In this document: piece after piece, positions 58,514-64,000 of the stretch
Layout: each line of letters begins with the position of its first letter
Numbering within the stretch: the stretch's first letter is position 1
Source of the DNA: Diospyros lotus
Lineage: Eukaryota; Streptophyta; Magnoliopsida; Ericales; Ebenaceae
Length of the DNA: 64,000 bases
Assembly: GCF_014633365.1 (NCBI RefSeq)
Contig: NC_068350.1
Coordinates: forward strand, 27,147,119-27,211,118
Reading direction: 5' to 3'
Position numbers and translations under genes: made by a program
Notes under the pieces: generated by a model
Database searches by the model: none
Told to the model about the DNA's origin: nothing
Seen by the model: the letters and a program-made list of their open reading frames with translations, nothing else

Positions 58514-59569
58514 TGAGGGTGTCTTCGGGCTATGCAAGGTGCAAGGCTTGATTGTCCAAGGGACTCTTGCCCTGGGAGACTTTATAAGGTCCCTAGACTT
58601 AGTGGGACACTTCTTAGGATTTTTGAAATTTTCTAGGGCACCCCATAACAATAACTCCCCACCCTTGCCTTGGGCTAAAAGTTGAAGGGAAGTGTAAAAA
58701 AAGTGGGTGCTGGATATGAGTCACTAGGGGAAAGTCTCCGAGGGGATTTCTAGCGAGTCTTAAACTTTCGAGGACTTGGACTATAAATATGCAGTGGTCC
58801 CCGATGGGCCACATTTCTCCCTCGAAGAGCTAAAGTCATCCGGAGAACTCGAAGACTCTTTTAATCGTTCTAGAGACTTTTTACTACTCCTGGCTCCCCA
58901 TAGATTCAGAGTCTCTGGAAGAATCATTGCTTTGAAAAAAACAAACTCTTTTAGGTAAAATGGATTCCTCACAACCTCTTACTAAAATTACCATTTCCCA
59001 TCAATAGATGCAACCCATGGTTCTAAGAGGAAAAATAGCCGATGGCTGTGCATGGGCATACCATATTTCTTAATCGTGGAAACCAAGGGGTTCTAAAGCT
59101 AGGGAGCTTACGGCTACTGTTGAAGGAGGCAGGGTAGCAATTCATTTAGATATATTGAAAGTAGGACTTAGGATCTGGGATGCAATATTTGGAAGAAGAG
59201 ATGCTGGTGTCAGCCTAGTTACATCCAAATGGATAGGCCATGTTAGCGGAATTTTTTACCTTGTGCAAGGAACGCGAGGTAGAACCCACTACCTCTCTGT
59301 AGCACTGCTTTTACTGCTTCCAGACCACAAAGGAGGAGAAGCAATTTGTGTGCCTTCAGAGGATGCACATTAAGTTTAGGTTGTTTAAGGGCGATCCTCA
59401 GAAATTCAATGATTTGAGACTAGGTGGTTGGTGATTACATCGCCCCTAGGATGCTGGAAGTCGTTGCGGTATTGGTGCACTAAGGAGATAAGGAGCGCAA
59501 AGCGTGAGTGGTTAGACATAAATTTGTTGGTGAAGGAACACCAGGAAGAGATTAATAATTTTTTTTTAG
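58514..59569. other. Probable LTR remnant and unassigned sequence
   Basis: Repeats ACTCTTGCC, CGAAGACTC and GAGTCTCTGG words; a TATA-like CTATAAATATGC is at 58781-58792. The 72-codon frame at 59155-59373 has no recognised similarity. Confidence 0.4.
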
Positions 59570-59815
59570 ACTCTCCCTAGGCAGCTAGCTTTTTTCTGGA
59601 CTTTCTCGAGGCAACTAACTTTTTCTGGACTCTTCCTAGGTACCCTTCCGAGAGATTTTTTCCAGACTCTCTTGAGAGGATTCTTCCCTCTTTCATCTTG
59701 AGAGCCTTTCCTATACTTTCCTGAGAGGCTTTTTCTTCTCCCGATAGGCTTCCTCCCATTTCTTTATGAGAGCCTTTCTCGAACTCTCCCGAGAGAGTTC
59801 CTGCAAAGCCCATTT
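59570..59815. repeat. Degenerate tandem repeat with CTCTCCCGAGAG-type words
   Basis: Units of about 30 bp share GACTCTC-(C/T)(C/G)AGG and CTTTTT. Minus-strand frames through it give Lys/Glu/Ser repeats and are not considered genes. Confidence 0.65.
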
Positions 59816-60945
59816 CCTCCTCTCTTGGAAGGCCGCATGTTCGAGCCTCACATGCCCACACACTCGTGACATCATGGTCGCCACCGTTTCAGGCCTCATG
59901 CAAGTGTTGGAAATTAATTCCAGTGCACACCTCTCATTTGGCTCGAACCCAAGACCGCTAGCTCCCTCACGCACGCGCATGATCGCCTAACTTGCAAGCA
60001 TCCTCACTTATATATGCACATAAATAATCTTATATTAATCCAACTTCAAGTTTTTAGAATTACACTTAGACCCCAAAAATTTCCAAAAGCTCTCAATCAC
60101 CTCTCCTCTAGCACATTGCAACCCGCATGTATGCAATCATATGTGGGCCTTCTTGGCTAAGTCACATGACTGCCCTTAAGCTATCCTCTTTTCAATAAAC
60201 TGCATGTGGATGCTTTATACATTATATAGTGTCTAACAATATTTAATTGGGTGTAATCCCTTTTAGAAACAACATGTTAAATTTAGAGTAATAAACAAAA
60301 CCTAAAGACATTATTTGACAACTTAAAATTTCGCTCGGGAAAGCCACCTAGAGGCCAAGAACTTGCTCCAACAGCTCGCCGTAAGGCCTACCTTATCTCA
60401 AAGGACTTCTTAGGCCACTTAGTCCTCCGAGGGGGATTCCCCTTAAGCCCATCCGAATTAGGCCAAGGATCACAATCCTCAAGCTCGCCACTTGCATGTT
60501 TATCCTCGACATCTAGTAAAAATACTATGACTAGCTCCTCTCTTATCAGGAAAGGTACATCTTTTATATTAATTAATTGCATCTTTTATTTATTACACAC
60601 TTGGGAAAATCTTTGAGTTCTCCTGGATAGCTATTTTTCTTCACATATTAACTTAAACATCGGAGGGTATACACAGGGTGAGGAATCCCTGCGTGCCTTC
60701 TAACTTGTCCTTGTAAATGTAGTTATGCTCGGAACACACAAGAAAATACTCCTACATGGATTAATCCTTTATCGAAAATGCACCCGAGAGCTTATTTTAG
60801 ACTTCTATCAGGTAATCAAAGACTAGAGTCACTCGTTGCATATTTTTGCGAGCAGACACCAGCTAGTTGTTCTCCTCACTTTTCCACGATTGTAGCGTTC
60901 CCGCACTATAAATCTCAATTGTTGTATTTTAGAAACAATAAGAGG
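59816..60945. other. Region without recognised genes
   Basis: No element ends or convincing frame. A GGGTTCGAGCC word on the minus strand near 59945 resembles a pol III B box, but no A box fits. Confidence 0.45.
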
Positions 60946-62340
60946 GTTGTTGTTGTTGCAGGGATACAATAATTAAAATTTATATCTTCGAGAACCTCAA
61001 GAAATAGTTGGTAGGGCCTAACAAGAAGGAAGATCTAGGACTCATCTAAAAAGATCGATAATCGGGGGGCTCGACTGGCTGTCCTAGGGAGCAGAAGGAT
61101 GAAGCATTATAAGGGCAGAAAGGATGAGCACTGGAGAGGTAGGGATGCCTATAGAGGTTCAGATGAGTCTTTCGGGGGGGGGGGGGGGGTTACAAAACAT
61201 AAGGCAGTCAGAAGACACGTGTGTTTTCTCCCACTCAAGCCCTCATATTCTTAAGTTAGTACAATTCATGAAGAAGTAAAGATGCAATAAGATGTAGTAT
61301 TCTAGGTTGTATCACATGGATAAGATCTGTGGGTGCATTGTGAGAAGGTGCACAGGTGAGTAATATGAGTGACATGTGTAGGTGGACCCTTTGGGTGAGC
61401 GACACAAAAGGATAGAGAAAGAGATTTGTGGTTAGGATGGCTTGTTTGAGGCCAAGGGGGCAACAAGTATTTATAGAGGTTGACTGTGATTGAGACACGT
61501 GATTAGCATGCAACATGCAGATATAGGGATTGCATGACTCTATTGTTACATTCGATGGTCTTTGGTCAAGGTTAGGCATACATGGAGAGACGGTGAGAAA
61601 CACCCCCCCTGGGGGAAGGGTCTTGAGAGGAAGGAGATCCTTAAGAGGCTAGCCTTATCGCCATGAAGTGACGAGGGGTGAAATCTTAAAGGTCTTTGGG
61701 TGACCCAAGAGGTACTAGAGACTTGATCAGATGCCTATGTGGATGCTCGAGAAAGTCATCAGCGGGTGCTTGTGGCACGATGCAAGGCGTGGCGAGGCAT
61801 GCAACATGGCGTGAAAAGGCAAGTCCTAGCTTTGGTCAAAAGATGAGTGGTGACGTACGACAACAGGGTGCATGTGGGCACGCTTGGGGCTTGCATGGGT
61901 GGCATGGTAGTAGGAATTGCATGGGTCACGTGGGTACTCATGGATGCAAGGGTGCACGACTAGGCATGCATGGCACGTGCATGGGTATAGTTAAGGCACA
62001 ACTAGGTGTGCATGGAATGCGCGAAAGGGTTTTTCGCTCACCTAGAAGGGTCTTTAAGGCCCCCACACGTTGCTGGGTTTTCCACGTGTGTAGAGCAGAG
62101 ACCCCCCCCCTGGGAGGACTAATCCAAAGCCTCTACAGGCATCCCTACCTCTCTAGTGCTCATCCCTTCTATTCTTCCGATGCTTCATCCTTTTGCTCCC
62201 CTAGACAGCAGGTCTAGCCCCTGGCTACCAATCTCTTCTAGTGACTCTAGGCTTTTCCTTTTTGTGGGGCTCTATCGACTGTTTGTTGAGGTTCCCAGAC
62301 ATATAAATTTTAATTTTTGTATCCTTGCAACAACAATTGT
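60946..62340. repeat. Inverted repeat with arms of about 230 bp
   Basis: The complement of 60946-61170 matches 62110-62340: GGCATCCCTACCTCTC, AGTGCTCATCC, ATGCTTCATCCTT, TGCTCCC, ATATAAATTTTAAT and TTGTATCC(C/T)TGCAACAAC in the same order. The arms are diverged. Each inner edge abuts a homopolymer: 16 G at 61174-61189, 9 C at 62102-62110. The loop holds a minus-strand LTR-like segment (61240-61500) and the repeat at 61760-62010. Confidence 0.75.
61760..62010 (+). repeat. Degenerate GCATGGGT / CATG repeat
   Basis: TGCATGGGT, GGCATGG, GCATGGCAC and similar words recur about twelve times. The plus frame 61696-62217 stays open through it but encodes Gly/His/Arg-rich repeats with no known fold. 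Confidence 0.7.
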
Positions 62341-62439
62341 TAACATCAAGACCTTTTTCATCATGTTTGTTAGCCGTTGCTTGAGATCGTGTTGAACCAT
62401 TTTATCCTTAGGTGTTTTGAACGTTTCCCCATAGAAAAT

Positions 62440-62785
62440 GCTAATTGTTGTTGCTTGAACACAACAATAGATTTATTGATTGGAAAATCGTTATCAAGTT
62501 GCTTGGACTCTAAAAGAAATAGAACAATTAGAGGGCGTAAGAAAGTTCTTGCTTAAATACTTTGATGCTTAAATCATAGCTTAAAGGACATATTGAAACC
62601 AGTATTAGAGATGTACATCTTTTGAAATGAGGGTTCATTTATTTATAGAGGACTATGGAGTTTTCCCAAACCCCTAGAATTAGGATTCTTCCAGATAATG
62701 CTTATCCTAATATTTTGAGGTTCACTAGGATTAAGATTCTTATAAATAACGTTTATCCTAATATTGCAAGATTTGTTAGTTTTAT
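62440..62785. repeat. Dispersed repeat I, copy 2
   Basis: Matches 11765-12110 in block order (see there). It runs directly into repeat H, so I and H are parts of one LTR type. Confidence 0.6.
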
Positions 62786-63128
62786 TGTTAGACTACAACA
62801 ATTAAATTTGTTTGTCTTGGGAATAGCCAAAGCAGAGCCCCTTGGTATGACAATGAGGTTCAAAATGCTATTAAGGAATCAATAGAGTCTAAGCTTGTTT
62901 CGCTGTCGGGGGGAGCTGAGGCTTCGGGGACCCGGATGGGTCTCCAGGGTCATCAGACCCGAGGTAGTCTTCAGGGGACCAAGGATAGGACGATTTCGAA
63001 GAGTCTTTGGGGGAAACCCGTGGTTGGTCTTTGGGGGTTGCTACCCTAGCTAATTCTGCAATCACAGAGGTAGTCAAAAGGCATGCAAGGATCTTCCCCA
63101 CACGAGCCTTCCGATGCCTAAGTTAGAA
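62786..63128 (-). repeat. Dispersed repeat H, copy 2
   Basis: Matches 54762-55105 along its length, ending at GATGCCTAAGTTAGA. No gene. Confidence 0.7.
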
Positions 63129-63130
63129 AT

Positions 63131-63815
63131 AGATGTTGTTGAGAAATTTGTATTTTAATTTATTGAGAAAATAATTTTTTGAAAATATATTTTTAGTAAA
63201 TTTGGTTTATTGATGATTTTCAAAATATTTTATAAATTCTTTTAAATAGGAGAACATGTTGCTTATAGATATATCTCTTTCAAAATAGCCGAGTATGGTT
63301 TTGTATTAGTTGAGTATGTAAAAAATCTTTATGAAAGAACCGACTAAGTATAGCTTTTTATCTAATCGAGTAATTGCTCAGTGTGTTTTCAAAATAATCA
63401 AATATTAAAGTGATTCAATCAACTATTATAAGTTCCTACTCGAGTATATTTTTGCAAAGTTCTATTTCTTAAAACTAAGTCAAGTATTACACTTTTATAA
63501 TCGAGTAATGATCCTTCACCACTTGAGTAAACCTTTGAGAAAATTGAGTATCTTTATAGCTATGAAATCTAAGCATATTTTCAATCGAGTTAAGCTTATT
63601 TTCAAATCAACTAATGTATTTTGTAATTGAGTAAATATATGTGTTAGTTGAGTGCTTTATACAACTCTATGTTTTTATCAAAATCAATTGAGTAAGAAGT
63701 TTTTTTTAATCGAGTATCAATATTTTGTACCCGAGTAAATCCTTCTAAAAATCGAGTATATTTTATATCAAAAGTTCTGAGCATCTCTTTAATCAAGTAT
63801 AGCTTTTGATATAAT
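63131..63815 (-). repeat. CGAGTA-rich LTR-like segment
   Basis: The words TCGAGTA or TTGAGTA occur about fifteen times in 680 bp, a pattern seen in some plant Copia LTRs. No ends identified. Confidence 0.5.
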
Positions 63816-64000
63816 TGTATAGCAATGGCACCAGAACCCAGGAGTGGAGTGAATTGGGTTATTTTAAAAAATTATTTGAGAATTAAATCCTTTTGCTCGA
63901 AAAATGCAAAATTTGAGAGAATAATGACAATTTTGAGGAAATGCTTAGCACAATAAATAAAACAAAGAATAAAAGCAATGGAGGAACACAACCAATTTGT
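63816..64000 (-). repeat. Copia-type LTR, 3' end, minus strand; runs off the window
   Basis: TGTATAGCAATGGCACC followed by GTGGAGTGAATTGGGTTA parallels the LTR end at 27208 (TGTTAGATCTAATGGCACC, then GGTGAATTGGGTA). Confidence 0.6.

Noticed and set aside
58073..58551. Three overlapping short frames that resemble commonly predicted plant hypothetical proteins
   Set aside because: They are translations of TRIM-E LTRs, which are non-coding.
59895..59990. Possible tRNA or SINE head (GGGTTCGAGCC)
   Set aside because: B-box-like word only; no A box or cloverleaf stems at proper distance.
61696..62217. 173-codon plus-strand frame
   Set aside because: Passes through a CATG-type repeat and into one arm of an inverted repeat; no recognisable domain.
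1..64000. CRISPR arrays, operons or bacterial-type systems
   Set aside because: The sequence is plant nuclear; the short tandem repeats lack regular spacers, and all large frames are transposon genes.

Overview
The window is a stretch of plant nuclear DNA, almost certainly from an angiosperm. It is AT-rich and packed with decayed transposable elements. I see one confident host gene, a tRNA-Ile(AAT) on the minus strand at 12659-12732, and no convincing host protein gene. The plant assignment rests on a Sirevirus-type Copia element, Tekay/Del-type chromoviral Gypsy pol genes, initiator-tRNA-Met primer-binding sites, Cassandra TRIMs carrying a 5S-rRNA-like domain, and a ZMYM1/DUF4371-class hAT transposon.

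Layout. 1-3987: 3' part of a Sirevirus-like Copia element (RT-RNase H with one nonsense codon, repeated polypurine tracts, 2.1 kb LTR). 4500-9250: decayed minus-strand gag-like gene of the putative gypsy-type transposon class, split by a solo LTR (6055-8239). 9290-12600: degenerate short repeats and AT-rich DNA. 12659-12732: tRNA. 13297-14450: minus-strand Copia-type LTR remnant. 15280-16290, 21005-21573 and 26635-26805: copies of an AT-rich repeat family, with CACTA-like, LINE-like and LTR insertions among them. 18757-20940: second solo LTR of the 6055 family. 21574-26629: a solo LTR interrupted by a sister copy at 22997-25569.

27208 to about 52500 is one deeply nested locus. A Copia-type LTR was hit by a hAT transposon (27412-51950, 8-bp target duplication). 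The hAT then received three independent insertions: (i) a mosaic at 27493-34080 made of TRIM pieces, a broken Gypsy pol with its LTR, and a Cassandra TRIM; (ii) a solo LTR at 34187-38196 that contains another LTR at 34923-36461; (iii) a Cassandra TRIM at 39751-50388 whose 3' LTR was split, inside its 5S-like domain, by a nearly complete but coding-dead Gypsy element at 39831-49826. Target-site duplications are visible at every layer except the outermost LTR, so the order of events can be read. Subtracting insertions leaves a hAT of about 3.3 kb that seems to lack its C-terminal dimerisation region.

52560-64000: an LTR fragment, a CACTA-like terminus, a 647-bp hAT-type MITE with a perfect 8-bp duplication (53087-53733), a minus-strand LTR joined to a TRIM inside one GAATC duplication (55482-58508), an inverted repeat with arms of about 230 bp (60946-62340), and more LTR fragments.

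The elements do not form a pathway; the window records successive insertion, ectopic recombination and decay, and many former Gln and Trp codons have become stops. The observations most worth checking are the nest, an intact 156-codon acidic ORF upstream of gag in the Gypsy element with a SUMO-interaction-like motif, the capture of a 41-bp Cassandra 5S fragment inside that Gypsy element, and the two TRIM-ended mosaics.
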